Origin: Lentzea albidocapillata
GTDB lineage: Bacteria; Actinomycetota; Actinomycetes; Mycobacteriales; Pseudonocardiaceae
Direction: 5' to 3'
DNA length: 64,000 nucleotides
NCBI RefSeq assembly: GCF_000719115.1
Contig: NZ_JOEA01000014.1
Coordinates: 248,001 to 312,000 of the forward strand
The notes under the pieces were generated by a model. The model was not told the DNA's origin. It saw nothing but the letters and a program-made list of their open reading frames with translations, and searched no databases. This document shows, piece after piece, positions 32,697 to 41,986 of this stretch. The position numbers and the translations under genes are program-made. Every line of letters starts with the position of its first letter. Position 1 is the stretch's first letter.

Positions 32697-33473
32697 CTAT
32701 TCGTTTCGGTACGCCTTCATGTTGCGCAGCAACAGATAGGTGTCCTGCAGTTGCGCGGAGTCGTTGATGCTCCGGTAGATGCCCCACTTCGGATGCGCCT
32801 GGTCACCGCCCAGCCACGTGTCGAAACCGGAGCGCGACGCGTTGACCACGGTCGTGCCGCCGTCTTTCAGCGAGTAGCGCAGGCTGCCGGAGTCGGCGAC
32901 CTTGATCTCGATCTCGACGTCGATCCACCTGTTGCGCAACGGCGCCAGCGGCGTGCTGCCGAGTTTCGCCTGGCCCGCGCCGAACAGTCTCATCTCGACG
33001 GTTTCCAGCGACCCCGAGCGGAACAACGACATGGTGACCACGGGCGAGGCCACGCCGGTGTGCTTGACCTGGAAGATGTGCGAGAAGCTGGTGGTGCCCT
33101 TCAACGACGTGGGGATGTACATCTGGTAGTTGTAGCGCCAGGTCTCGCCCTTCTTCATGTCGTGCCGGGTGCTGCCGGTCCGGATCGCGCGCACCTCGTT
33201 GCGCTGCCGGTCGGAACCGTCCCGATCGGACTTGTGCATGACGAACCGGTACTGGTTGCTCTCGGCGAAGATGTGCGTGGCCGAAGGGTGCGAGTTCGAG
33301 CGGTCGTCCTCGATGCCGGCGAACGCGCCGAGGCCCGCCGAACCGGGGTTCGGGGCCCACTTCTGCACGAACGCCATCGCACCCACATCGGCTGATGCCA
33401 CCCCCGCGGCCAGTGGCGTGGCCGCGACGGCGAGCGCACCTCGCATCGCGGTGCGGCGGTTGAACAACTCCAT
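32697..33473 (-). CDS. Tat-exported polysaccharide-lyase-like protein
   Basis: 258 residues from ATG 33473, with a strong GAGGAGGAAG site. Twin-arginine signal (FNRRTAMRGALAVAATPL) cut near ASA-DV. The rest is a beta-sandwich: RNEVRAIRTG, WRYNYQMYIPTS, FSHIFQVKH, NRWIDVEIEIKVADSGSLRY, HPKWGIYRS. The H-x-F-Q-x-K and K-W-G-I-Y-R blocks are typical of concanavalin-like polysaccharide lyases (PL14/PL20-type, from memory). The substrate is probably a uronic-acid polymer; family assignment is moderate. Confidence 0.68.
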   Translation of the reverse strand: MELFNRRTAMRGALAVAATPLAAGVASADVGAMAFVQKWAPNPGSAGLGAFAGIEDDRSNSHPSATHIFAESNQYRFVMHKSDRDGSDRQRNEVRAIRTGSTRHDMKKGETWRYNYQMYIPTSLKGTTSFSHIFQVKHTGVASPVVTMSLFRSGSLETVEMRLFGAGQAKLGSTPLAPLRNRWIDVEIEIKVADSGSLRYSLKDGGTTVVNASRSGFDTWLGGDQAHPKWGIYRSINDSAQLQDTYLLLRNMKAYRNE

Positions 33474-33644
33474 CGGTCTTCCTCCTCGAACCAGGGCGGC
33501 GATTCGAGGCAGCGGTAGGCACACGATCAGCGACAGGCCTCCGGCGTGTCAAGGGCTCACGTCTGTGGAGAAACCGTGCAGATCCGGTGAAGGTGTTGCC
33601 TGGAAACGGGAGGCGGCCCCGTGATCGGATCTAGCGTCGGCGGC

Positions 33645-34676
33645 ATGGACACCGTGGACGTGCTCGTCGTCGGCGCCGGGCTGGCCGGCCTCAACACCGC
33701 GCGCCTGCTCGCCGAAGCAGGCCTCGACGTGGCCGTTTGTGAACGCAGGACGAGCCTGGAGACCGGCATCCGGACGACCGGGATCTTCGTCCGGCGCACC
33801 CTCGACGACTACGAGCTTCCGCACCTGGGCCCGGCGGTCCGGCGCGTGCTGCTCTACCCGCCGTCGGGCGAAAATCCGGTGGAACTCCTGAGCGCGCGCG
33901 ACGAGTTCCGCGTGGGCGACATGGAAGGCATCTACGCCGCCGCGGTCAAGGACGCCGAACGGGCGGGTGCGCGGGTCAGCCTGAACTCCAGCTATCCGGC
34001 GAAGTCCACGAAGGCCCGCTTCACGATCGGCGCGGACGGCGCGCGGTCCACCGTCGCGAAGACCCTCGGCCTGGACGTCAACCGGCGGCTGATCACCGGC
34101 ATCGAGGAGGTCTACCCGGTCCGCACCGGTTCGACGCCGACGTTCCACTGCGTGGTCGATCCGCGGCTCGCACCCGGTTACATCGCCTGGGTCATCGACG
34201 ACGGCGAGCACGCGCACGTCGGGCTGGCGGGCCGTGCCGACCGGTTCACCGCGCCGCTCCCCCAGCTGCTGCAACGGTTCCGCGAGAGCTTCCCGACGCC
34301 GGAACCCATCGGCCCGGTGAAGCGCCGGGGCGGACCGATCCCGGTCGGCGGGCTGCTGCGCCGGATCGTGTCGCCACAGGGGTTGCTGGTCGGCGACGCC
34401 GCAGGCGCCGTCTCGCCGCTCACGGCGGGCGGGCTCGACCCGTGCATGCGGATGTCCGAGCTCGCTGCCTCGGTCACGTTCGACTACCTGCGCAGCGGCA
34501 ACAGATACGTGCTGGAGCACTACGACGGCGCGGCGATGCGCCGCCGCTACCTGCTGCGGTCACAGCTGCGGCGCGGACTGTCGCTCGTCCGGGGGCCCGG
34601 TCTCGCCGAGTTCGCGTTCACACTGCTGCGCACGCCGCCGGGAAAGGCCGTGGCCAAGAGGATCCTGTTCAACTAG
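33645..34676 (+). CDS. FAD-dependent oxidoreductase (geranylgeranyl reductase-like)
   Basis: 343 residues. Dinucleotide-binding start VDVLVVGAGLAGLNTARLLA, acidic end of strand two (VCERRTS), second FAD motif GLLVGDAAGAVSPLTAGGL. The GD-A-A-G block followed by G-G-L-D-P and a C-terminal helical part place it in the geranylgeranyl reductase/phytoene-type flavoprotein group. TCTAGC about nine bases upstream suggests a leaderless transcript. Closed by a strong terminator. Confidence 0.83.
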   Translation: MDTVDVLVVGAGLAGLNTARLLAEAGLDVAVCERRTSLETGIRTTGIFVRRTLDDYELPHLGPAVRRVLLYPPSGENPVELLSARDEFRVGDMEGIYAAAVKDAERAGARVSLNSSYPAKSTKARFTIGADGARSTVAKTLGLDVNRRLITGIEEVYPVRTGSTPTFHCVVDPRLAPGYIAWVIDDGEHAHVGLAGRADRFTAPLPQLLQRFRESFPTPEPIGPVKRRGGPIPVGGLLRRIVSPQGLLVGDAAGAVSPLTAGGLDPCMRMSELAASVTFDYLRSGNRYVLEHYDGAAMRRRYLLRSQLRRGLSLVRGPGLAEFAFTLLRTPPGKAVAKRILFN

Positions 34677-34679
34677 GGA

Positions 34680-34716
34680 TCCACCGGGACGCGCGTTGAG
34701 CACGCGTCCCGGTGGA
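34680..34716. terminator. Bidirectional hairpin terminator
   Basis: A perfect 14-bp stem, TCCACCGGGACGCG with its complement, loop of 9 bases, sits between the convergent FAD oxidoreductase and GH2 genes. Confidence 0.85.
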
Positions 34717-34732
34717 CACAGCATGTTCTTCC

Positions 34733-37447
34733 CTACGGTGCCCAAGGTGAGCTAACGGCCCAGCTCACGTCCTGGTTGTACGAGGCAGGGTTGTCGTACG
34801 TGTGCGCGCCGCCGTTTGAGGCGACCCAAACCTCCTCCTGGTAATGCCGGATGTTGGTGCCGAGCTCGTTGACCGACTCCAGCCGCACGCCGCCACTCCC
34901 CTGCTGCGCACAGAAAGTCGCGTCACGCCGGAACAGGTCGGTGTTGTCGTTGGTGCCGAGCCGGACGCGGAAGTCCGCGTGCCGCAGGAACTGCCCGGGG
35001 ATGTTGCGGGACTCGAGCGAGTAGCAGGTCGGGTCGGCGAGCCCGCGCCGGACGACGAACGTCGCGTCCGCCTTCGTCAGACCGTCGCTCGCGCTGGTCA
35101 CGACATCCGTGCGTGCCAACGACTCCCGGTGGCGCAGGTAGCGGTCCGTGAAGCCGGGCGTGGTCACGCGGAACGAGCGGGCCTGGTCCAGCGGCAGGTC
35201 CGCACCGCTGTGCCACAACCCGGTCCCGACCGCCCACGTGGAGTCCGCGGCGAAGGAGTTCGCGGTGTCCCAGGGGTTCGGGCCACCGGAGCGCGCCAGG
35301 TAGACGCCCTCGTTGTAGTGCCGCACGAAGGAACCGCGCACGTTGAACGACTCCAGCGCGGTGCCGCCCGAACCTTCACGGGCGCAGAACGTCGCGTCGG
35401 CCGCGATCGTGCCGTTGTTCACGTCCACACGGATGCGGCCGTTGCTGTGCCTGAGGAACTGGCCAGGGAAGTTCCGCGACTCGAACGAGAGGCAGGCCGC
35501 GTCGGCGAGTCCGGGACGTGGGTGGAACGTGGCGTCCAGCCTGCCCAGGTCCGTGCCGATCACGTCGGTGCGGGCCAGCGCGTCCTGGTGGCGCAGGTAG
35601 CGGTTCGTGTAACCGGTCGTGGTGACGCGCAACGACACCACGTCGTCCGGGCTGACCGCCGTGCCGCGGGCGACCGCGAGCACCCTCTGGTTGACGTCCC
35701 GCACCCGCGACTCGGTCATCTTCAGTACACGCCGATCGTAGGTGTAGAAGCCGTTGACCTCGTTCTCCACGTCGTACGGCTCGGTGTAGACCATCGCGGA
35801 GAGGCCACGGGTGTGGATCAGCCGCTGGACCTGCTTGATGACCTCCTCGTAGCGCTTGGTCAGCGACTGCTCGTCCGGATACAGGGCGCCGTAGGCGAAT
35901 CCGGCGCCGGGCTGGTACTCGTGGCCGACGACCCTGCGGCCGAGGCCACCGAACTCGCCGAGCATCGCGACCCGGTTGTTGTCCGGCGGACGGGTGTTGG
36001 CCGAGATCTGGTAATGGTGGTCGTCGATCACGTCGCCGTTGCCCGGGTCGGGATCAGAGACGCAGCAGTTGGAGCCCGAGTTGTGGTTGATCAGCCGGGT
36101 GTTGTCGATCGAGCGGATCAGGTTCACGATCCGGCCGGCGTCGTACTCGCCCCAACCCTCGTTGAACGGCACCCACTGCACGATCGACGTGATGCCCTTG
36201 AGCTGGTCGATCATCCGGCGCAGCTCGGACTCGAAGTTCGCGTGCGAGTTCGGCGCCTCGTCGATCGAGTCGACGGACGGCATGTCCTGCCAGACCATCA
36301 GGCCGAGCCGGTCGGCGTGGTAGAACCAGCGCGCCGGTTCGACCTTGATGTGCTTGCGGACCATGTTGAACCCCAGCGCCTTCTGGCGTTCGAGGTCGAA
36401 CCGCAGCGCCTCGTCGGTCGGCGCGGTGTAGATGCCGTCCGGCCAGTAGCCCTGGTCGAGCGTGCCGCTCTGGAAAACGAACTTCCCGTTCAGCAACGGC
36501 CGCATGACGCCGCCGACCATCGCCTTGCCGAGCGAGCGCATGCCGAAGTAGCCCGTCACGGCGTCCCCGCCGGCCAGCGTCACGCGCAGGTCGTAGAGGA
36601 ACGGGTCGTCCGGCGACCACAGCCGGGCGTTCGGCACCGGCACTCGCAGCGCACTACCGGTCGTGCCGGTCTGCCGGCCGACCACCTGCCCGCCGCTGAG
36701 CACCTCGGCGGTGACCGACTGGCCCGCGGTGCCCTGCACGACCAGGTCGAGCGCGCCCGCACCGACGTTCGGGGTGGTGTCGAGACGCGTGATGTTCGCC
36801 GCCCGCACCGGTTCCAGCCAGACCGTCTGCCAGATTCCGGACGCCGCGGTGTAGAAGATCCCGCTCGGGTCGCGGCGTTGCTTGCCGATCGGATAGCGGC
36901 TGCCGTCGACCGTCGAGGTGACGCCGACGATGATCTCGTTCGCGCCGCCCGTCAGCGCGGAGGTGATGTCGAACGAGAACGCGTCGAAGCCGCCGGTGTG
37001 CGTGCCGACCTGCCTGCCGTTGACCCAGACCCGCGTCTCCCAGGTCACCGCGCCGAAGTTGAGCTTGACCTGACGACCGTTCCAAGAGGACGGAACGGTG
37101 AAGGTTCGGCGGTAGAACATGTTGTCCTCGTGCCGTTTGATCCCCGACAGAGCGGACTCGATCGGGAACGGCACGAGGACGCCCTCGGCCAGTGGCCGGC
37201 CGATGGGCGGGTTGTTCAGGTTCGGTGCCCCGGCGAACTCCCAGACACCGTTGAGGTTCTGCCACTCCGGGCGCTGGAGTTGCGGTCGCGGGTACTCGGG
37301 CAGTGCATTGGCCGGCGACACCTGGGAGGTCCAGGGTGTCGAGAGCGGAGGGACTTTCGGTACCCACTCCGCGGCGTGCGCTGTTGGTGTCAGGAAGGTT
37401 GCTGTGATCAGGATCGAGACCAACACGCCCAGGACGCGTCTGGTCAT
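34733..37447 (-). CDS. Secreted GH2 glycosidase with two AbfB domains, probable beta-galactofuranosidase
   Basis: 904 residues. Sec signal (MTRRVLGVLVSILITATFLT). GH2 sugar-binding domain 60-210, Ig-like 215-310, TIM barrel 315-595 with acid/base Glu430 (FNEGW) and nucleophile Glu498 (LGEFGG). Two AbfB beta-trefoil domains follow (about 604-740 and 757-900), each starting with L/F-R-V-T-T and containing RNxPGQFLRH. AbfB binds arabinofuranose. GH2 includes Streptomyces beta-D-galactofuranosidases, and the gene starts 7 bases after a furanose-type ABC transporter, so galactofuranose (or arabinofuranose) release is the best inference. TAGGAGAGCC is the ribosome site. Confidence 0.85.
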   Translation of the reverse strand: MTRRVLGVLVSILITATFLTPTAHAAEWVPKVPPLSTPWTSQVSPANALPEYPRPQLQRPEWQNLNGVWEFAGAPNLNNPPIGRPLAEGVLVPFPIESALSGIKRHEDNMFYRRTFTVPSSWNGRQVKLNFGAVTWETRVWVNGRQVGTHTGGFDAFSFDITSALTGGANEIIVGVTSTVDGSRYPIGKQRRDPSGIFYTAASGIWQTVWLEPVRAANITRLDTTPNVGAGALDLVVQGTAGQSVTAEVLSGGQVVGRQTGTTGSALRVPVPNARLWSPDDPFLYDLRVTLAGGDAVTGYFGMRSLGKAMVGGVMRPLLNGKFVFQSGTLDQGYWPDGIYTAPTDEALRFDLERQKALGFNMVRKHIKVEPARWFYHADRLGLMVWQDMPSVDSIDEAPNSHANFESELRRMIDQLKGITSIVQWVPFNEGWGEYDAGRIVNLIRSIDNTRLINHNSGSNCCVSDPDPGNGDVIDDHHYQISANTRPPDNNRVAMLGEFGGLGRRVVGHEYQPGAGFAYGALYPDEQSLTKRYEEVIKQVQRLIHTRGLSAMVYTEPYDVENEVNGFYTYDRRVLKMTESRVRDVNQRVLAVARGTAVSPDDVVSLRVTTTGYTNRYLRHQDALARTDVIGTDLGRLDATFHPRPGLADAACLSFESRNFPGQFLRHSNGRIRVDVNNGTIAADATFCAREGSGGTALESFNVRGSFVRHYNEGVYLARSGGPNPWDTANSFAADSTWAVGTGLWHSGADLPLDQARSFRVTTPGFTDRYLRHRESLARTDVVTSASDGLTKADATFVVRRGLADPTCYSLESRNIPGQFLRHADFRVRLGTNDNTDLFRRDATFCAQQGSGGVRLESVNELGTNIRHYQEEVWVASNGGAHTYDNPASYNQDVSWAVSSPWAP

Positions 37448-37454
37448 GGCTCTC

Positions 37455-38417
37455 CTATCTTCGCAATATTCGCTGCAGGACAACGACGATGAGCAAGAAC
37501 ACGCCGCTGACCACCGACTGGTAGTTGCTGTCGAGCGTGCCGATCTGGTTGATGACGTTCTGGATGACCTTGATCAGGCCGACGCCGATCACGGTGCCGA
37601 GGATCGTGCCCATGCCACCGGTCAGCAGGGTTCCGCCGATGACGACGACCGCGATGGCGTCCAGTTCGAGGCCGACGCCGATGACCGTGACGCCCGACTG
37701 CAGATAGGCGGCGGTCAGCGCGCCGGCGAGACCCGCCAGCGTGCCGCTCATGGTGTAGACGAGGACCTTGGTCTTCGCGACGGGCACGCCCAGGAGGACC
37801 GCCGACTGTTCGGCACCGCCTGTCGCGAACACGTTCTGGCCGAAGCTGGTGCGGTTGAGGATCATGCCGCCCAGGACGGCGAGCACGGCCGCGACGAAGA
37901 TCGGATAACCGAACCCGAACACCGTGCCGCGGCCCAGTTCGACGAACGCGCTGTCCCCCGGGATCTGGTAGGTGTTGGCGCCCTCGTCGGTGATCGCCAG
38001 CAGCAGCCCGCGGGCGAACAGCAACGACGCCAGCGTGACGATGAACGGCGCCATGTTCGTGCGGGCGATCAGCAGGCCGTTGACCAGGCCGATCAACCCG
38101 CACACCACCAGCGGCAGTGTGAGCGCTGCCAGGAACCCGTACTGCGAGCCCCAGGCCGCGAGCACGCCGCCGAGGGCGTAGAGCGAGCCGACGGACAGGT
38201 CGATGCCGCCGGTGATGATCACGAACGTCATGCCGATCGCGATCACGACGAGGAACGAGCCCTGCAGGGCGAGGTCACGCAGGTTGTCGAGGCTGCCGAA
38301 GCGCGGGAAGACCAGCCAGGACACCGCGACCATCAGCACGAGCGCGACGGCGGCGCCCTGGCGTTGCAGGACCTTCGTCCTCGCTGCCGCCTTGGGAACG
38401 GAAGAAGTGGTGATCAT
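37455..38417 (-). CDS. yjfF: Sugar ABC transporter permease (YjfF-like)
   Basis: 320 residues, eight to ten hydrophobic helices. Family markers: IGMTFVIITGGIDLSVGSLY and VVIGGTLLTGGMGTILGTVI, typical of ribose/galactofuranose-type permeases. It overlaps the upstream permease by four bases. Two dissimilar permeases, one two-domain ATPase and a binding protein reproduce the E. coli ytfQRT-yjfF galactofuranose importer. Confidence 0.82.
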   Translation of the reverse strand: MITTSSVPKAAARTKVLQRQGAAVALVLMVAVSWLVFPRFGSLDNLRDLALQGSFLVVIAIGMTFVIITGGIDLSVGSLYALGGVLAAWGSQYGFLAALTLPLVVCGLIGLVNGLLIARTNMAPFIVTLASLLFARGLLLAITDEGANTYQIPGDSAFVELGRGTVFGFGYPIFVAAVLAVLGGMILNRTSFGQNVFATGGAEQSAVLLGVPVAKTKVLVYTMSGTLAGLAGALTAAYLQSGVTVIGVGLELDAIAVVVIGGTLLTGGMGTILGTVIGVGLIKVIQNVINQIGTLDSNYQSVVSGVFLLIVVVLQRILRR

Positions 38418-39358
38418 CGGCGCTCCCGTGCCACGTACACGGCTGCGATGATGATCGCGGCCTGGATCATCTGCGCGATCGAGTCCGGCAGGTTGTGCTT
38501 GATCAGGGTGGCCCGGACGAGCTGCATGAGGATCACACCGAACACCGTGCCGAGCACGCGGACCTTGCCCCCGGTGAGCGGGGTGCCGCCGACGACCACC
38601 GCGGTGATCGCGGACAGTTCCATGAGCAGGCCCATGTCCGCCGGGTCGCTGGCGGCGAGCCGGGAGGTGGCCAGCACGCCGGCGATCGCCGCGAGCACGC
38701 CGGTGATCGCGTAGACACCGATCAGCACCCGGTTGACCGGAAGTCCCGCGAGCGTGGCCGCCTTGCGGTTGCCACCGATCGCGACGAGCTGGCGCCCGAA
38801 CGTGGTGCGGTTCGTGAGGCCCGCGACGACGAGCGCCAGCAGACCCGCGATCAGCACGCTGATCGGGATGCCGAGCACGTCACCGGTGCCGAGCTCCAGG
38901 AACGTCTCGTCGTGCAGCTGGACGAGCTGACCGTCCGCGATGACCAGCGCGAGGCCGCGTCCGCCGACCAGCAACGCGAGCGTGGCGACGATCGGCTGGA
39001 TGCCGACCTTGGCAACGAGGAAACCGTTGAACGCTCCCGCCAGCACGCCGACGACGAGCGCCATCGTGATGGCCGTGAGCGGACCGGCGCCGAGGTAGAG
39101 CGGGATGATCGCGGCGGCCAGCGCCATCACCGCGCCGACGCTCAGGTCGACGCCCTCGGTGCCGATCACCAGCGCCATGCCGAGCGCGACGATCAGGACG
39201 GGCGCTGCCTGCACGAGCTGGGTCGTGAAGTTGCCCAGCGTCAGGAAGTTGGCCGTGAACAGGGCGTTGAACAGCAGCAGCACGGCAACGGCGACGTAGA
39301 CACCGTTGTCCTGCAACCAGCGCGTCCGCGCCGCTGTTCTACTGGCGGTCAGCGTCAT
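38414..39358 (-). CDS. ytfT: Sugar ABC transporter permease (YtfT-like)
   Basis: 314 residues. Hydrophobic throughout, with ALGMALVIGTEGVDLSVGAV and TAVVVGGTPLTGGKVRVLGT, the paired signature of this permease family. It overlaps the ATPase gene by 20 bases and the next permease by four. Partner of YjfF in a heterodimeric channel. Confidence 0.82.
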   Translation of the reverse strand: MTLTASRTAARTRWLQDNGVYVAVAVLLLFNALFTANFLTLGNFTTQLVQAAPVLIVALGMALVIGTEGVDLSVGAVMALAAAIIPLYLGAGPLTAITMALVVGVLAGAFNGFLVAKVGIQPIVATLALLVGGRGLALVIADGQLVQLHDETFLELGTGDVLGIPISVLIAGLLALVVAGLTNRTTFGRQLVAIGGNRKAATLAGLPVNRVLIGVYAITGVLAAIAGVLATSRLAASDPADMGLLMELSAITAVVVGGTPLTGGKVRVLGTVFGVILMQLVRATLIKHNLPDSIAQMIQAAIIIAAVYVARERR

Positions 39359-40829
39359 CCATCACCTCCGCCGCGATGGCCGCGAGCACGTGTTCACGGG
39401 TGAGCTGGTCTCCTTCGAGTTCGCCCGCGACCGAGCCGTCGCGCAGCACGACGAGCCGGTCGGCGCCGTCGAGCAGTTCGTCCAGTTCGGAGCTGATCAG
39501 CAGCACCGCCAGGCCCTCCCGCGCGAGTTCGTCGATCAGCGCCTGCACCTCGGCCTTGGCGCCGACGTCGATGCCGCGCGTCGGTTCGTCGAGGAGCAGG
39601 ATCTTGGGTTCCGTGCACAACCACCTGGCCAGCAACACCTTCTGCTGGTTGCCGCCGGACAGTTCCGCGACCTTCTGCTCCGGGCTGGACACCTTGATGC
39701 GCAGGCGTTCGATGAACGTGTCCACGATCCGGTCCTGTTTGGACCGGCTGGTCACGCCGAACCGGCTGAGCCTCGGCAGTGCGGCCAGCACGATGTTCTC
39801 GCGCACGGACAGGTTCGGGATGATGCCCTCGGTCTTGCGGTCCTCGGCGAGCATGCTGATGCCCGCCTTCATCGACGCCTTCACGTTGTGCGCCACCGGT
39901 TTGCCGGCGACGAGCACCGTGCCGCCGTCGAGCGGGAGCGCACCGATGACCGCCTTCGCGGTCTCGGTGCGGCCCGAACCGAGCAGGCCGGCGAGACCGA
40001 CGACCTCACCGGGCCGGATCGACACGCTGACCCCGCCGATGCGCGGCTTGCTCGTGAGGTCGCGAGCTTCCAGTACCGGCTGCGTGTCGGCATGATGGCC
40101 TTCACCGAACGCCGTGGTGCCGTGTTTCTCGATCTCCTTGACCGATCTGCCGAGCATCAGCGAGACCAGTTCGATGCGTGGAAGTTCTTTGAGGGGCCCA
40201 CCGTGAACGTTCACACCGTCCCGCAGGACCGTGACGGTGTCGCAGATCCGGTACAGCTCGTCCATGCGGTGGCTGACGTAGATGATCGCGATACCCGCCT
40301 CGTGGAGCTTCTGCACGACGCCGAGCAGCGTCTCGACCTCGCGTGGTTCCAGCGACGACGTGGGCTCGTCCATGATCACGACGTCCGCGTCCGCCGCGAC
40401 CGCCCTGGCGAGCGCGACCATCTGCTGCTCGCCGACCGCGAGCGTCCCGAGTGGACTGCTCACGTCCGCCGTGATGCCGTAGCCCCGCAACAGTTCCGCC
40501 GCGTCGGCGTCGCGGCGGGCGCGGTCGATCAGGCCGAACCGGTTGCGCGGCTCGCGGCCGAGGAACAGGTTGGCGGACACGCTCATCAACGGGACGAGGT
40601 TCACCTCCTGGTAGATCGTGGAGATGTGCCCGTTGCGGGTGACGGAACCGGCATCCGGGGTGTGGATGCCGGTCAGCACCTTGATCAGCGTCGACTTGCC
40701 GGCGCCGTTCTCCCCGACCAGCGCGTGGATCTCGCCGCGCTGGAGAGTGAAGTCCACGTCGCCGAGTGCCCGGACGCCGGCGAACGTCTTCGTCACGCCG
40801 GCGACCTCGATCACCGGATCAGTAGGCAT
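39339..40829 (-). CDS. ytfR: Sugar ABC transporter ATPase, two nucleotide-binding domains (YtfR-like)
   Basis: 496 residues. First domain: Walker A VGENGAGKST, signature-like LAVGEQQMVALARA, Walker B VVIMDEPTSSLE. Second domain: degenerate P-loop GLLGSGRTETAKAV, ELSGGNQQKVLLAR, LLLDEPTRGID. This RbsA/YtfR layout powers pentose, galactose and furanose importers. Overlaps the binding-protein gene by 11 bases and the permease gene by 20. Confidence 0.9.
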   Translation of the reverse strand: MPTDPVIEVAGVTKTFAGVRALGDVDFTLQRGEIHALVGENGAGKSTLIKVLTGIHTPDAGSVTRNGHISTIYQEVNLVPLMSVSANLFLGREPRNRFGLIDRARRDADAAELLRGYGITADVSSPLGTLAVGEQQMVALARAVAADADVVIMDEPTSSLEPREVETLLGVVQKLHEAGIAIIYVSHRMDELYRICDTVTVLRDGVNVHGGPLKELPRIELVSLMLGRSVKEIEKHGTTAFGEGHHADTQPVLEARDLTSKPRIGGVSVSIRPGEVVGLAGLLGSGRTETAKAVIGALPLDGGTVLVAGKPVAHNVKASMKAGISMLAEDRKTEGIIPNLSVRENIVLAALPRLSRFGVTSRSKQDRIVDTFIERLRIKVSSPEQKVAELSGGNQQKVLLARWLCTEPKILLLDEPTRGIDVGAKAEVQALIDELAREGLAVLLISSELDELLDGADRLVVLRDGSVAGELEGDQLTREHVLAAIAAEVMDDADRQ

Positions 40830-41859
40830 TGCCGAGCTTCTGCGCCGCGTTCGTGGAGTCGTACTCGTCGTCGGAGATCACGATGGTCTGCGGGATCTCG
40901 TCGCCCTTGCCGAACTTCTCCAGCGTGTCGAACGCGAGCGGGCCGAAGCGCGGGTTGGACTCGACGACGGCGGTGTAGCTGCCGTCCGCGATGAGCTGCA
41001 CGGCGTTGCGCGTGCCGTCGACGGACACGATCTTGACGTCCTTGCCCGGCTGCTTGCCGGCGGCCTTGAGAGCGGTGACGGCGCCGATGCCCATCTCGTC
41101 GTTCTCGGCGTAGACGGCGGTGATGTCCGGGTTGCTCTGGATCAGCTGCTCCATCACGGCCTGGCCCTTGGACCTGTCGAACTCGCCGGTCTGCTCGGCG
41201 ACGACGGTGAGGCCGGGGGTGCCGGCGATGCCGTCCTTGAAGCCCTTGGTGCGGTCGACCGTGACGTTGTTGCCCGAGGCGCCGAGCAGGATCGCGACCT
41301 TGCCGGTGCCGCCGGTCGCCTTGATCATCTGCTGGGCGGCGCGTTTGCCCTGTTCGACGAAGTCGGAGCCGATGAACGTGAGGTAGTCGGTGCAGGGCTT
41401 CGACGTCACCTTGCGGTCGATCGTGATGACCGGCACCTGCTTGGCCCTGGCCGCGTCGAACGCGGGCTGCAGGCCGTCGGAGTTGAGCGGCGCCACGATC
41501 AGCAGCTTCGCCCCGCGGTCGATCAGCGACTTGATGTCGCTGATCTGCTTGTTCAGGTCGCTCTGCGCGTTCGTGTACAGCAGCTCGGCTCCCCGCTTCG
41601 CGGCCTCGTCCCTGATCGACTGCGTCTCGGCGGTGCGGAACGGGTTGGCTTCCTTCTCCGACTGGGAGAAGCCGACCATCGCGCCCTTGACGGCGACCTG
41701 CGGGTATCCGGTCGTGCTGCGCGCACAGCCGGGACCAGCGCTTTGGTTCTGCGCGGCAGACGCGGCGGGCCCTCCACTGGTCGCGGTCGTCGGGGTTTCT
41801 CTGCTGGTGCACCCCGTCACGAGCAAGGCTGCGACGGCGATGAGCAACATGCGAGACAT
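40819..41859 (-). CDS. ytfQ: Sugar-binding lipoprotein (YtfQ-like)
   Basis: 346 residues. Lipobox LLVTGC after a short signal. Periplasmic-binding fold type I: AMVGFSQSEKEANPFRTAET, LLYTNAQSDLNKQISDIKSL, GAKLLIVAPLNSDGLQPAFD, VYAENDEMGIGAVTALKAAG. MVGFSQSE-x-NPFR-x-A-E is close to E. coli YtfQ, which binds galactofuranose. First gene of the five-gene operon (ytfQRT-yjfF-GH2); GGAGCC precedes the ATG. The LacI operator lies about 50 bases upstream. Confidence 0.87.
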   Translation of the reverse strand: MSRMLLIAVAALLVTGCTSRETPTTATSGGPAASAAQNQSAGPGCARSTTGYPQVAVKGAMVGFSQSEKEANPFRTAETQSIRDEAAKRGAELLYTNAQSDLNKQISDIKSLIDRGAKLLIVAPLNSDGLQPAFDAARAKQVPVITIDRKVTSKPCTDYLTFIGSDFVEQGKRAAQQMIKATGGTGKVAILLGASGNNVTVDRTKGFKDGIAGTPGLTVVAEQTGEFDRSKGQAVMEQLIQSNPDITAVYAENDEMGIGAVTALKAAGKQPGKDVKIVSVDGTRNAVQLIADGSYTAVVESNPRFGPLAFDTLEKFGKGDEIPQTIVISDDEYDSTNAAQKLGNAY

Positions 41860-41911
41860 CGTTGGCTCCTACACGGCGGGCTATGCGTGGACGCGCTCTC
41901 AGGCGCTAGAT

Positions 41912-41936
41912 TTGCATCGTTGTTCCAACGATGTAA
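41912..41936. promoter_or_regulatory. LacI-family operator between the uptake operon and its repressor
   Basis: CATCGTTG-TTC-CAACGATG is a perfect 8-bp inverted repeat with a 3-base centre, extended by TTG and TAA outside. It lies between divergent ytfQ and lacI-type genes, placed to control both. Confidence 0.8.
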
Positions 41937-41949
41937 AGACCGAGGACTT

Positions 41950-41973
41950 CCCGGTACTTTTCCCGGTACTTTT
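41950..41973 (+). repeat. Tandem 12-bp direct repeat before the LacI gene
   Basis: CCCGGTACTTTT twice in direct tandem, ending just before the GGAG of the LacI gene. An inverted near-copy, GGGAAAGTACCG, lies at the end of the same gene (42951-42962). Confidence 0.7.
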
Positions 41974-41986
41974 TCTGGAGGCTGTG

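Noticed and set aside
34844..37492. 882-residue plus-strand frame across the GH2 gene
   Set aside because: Shadow of the GH2 gene, no signal or motif.
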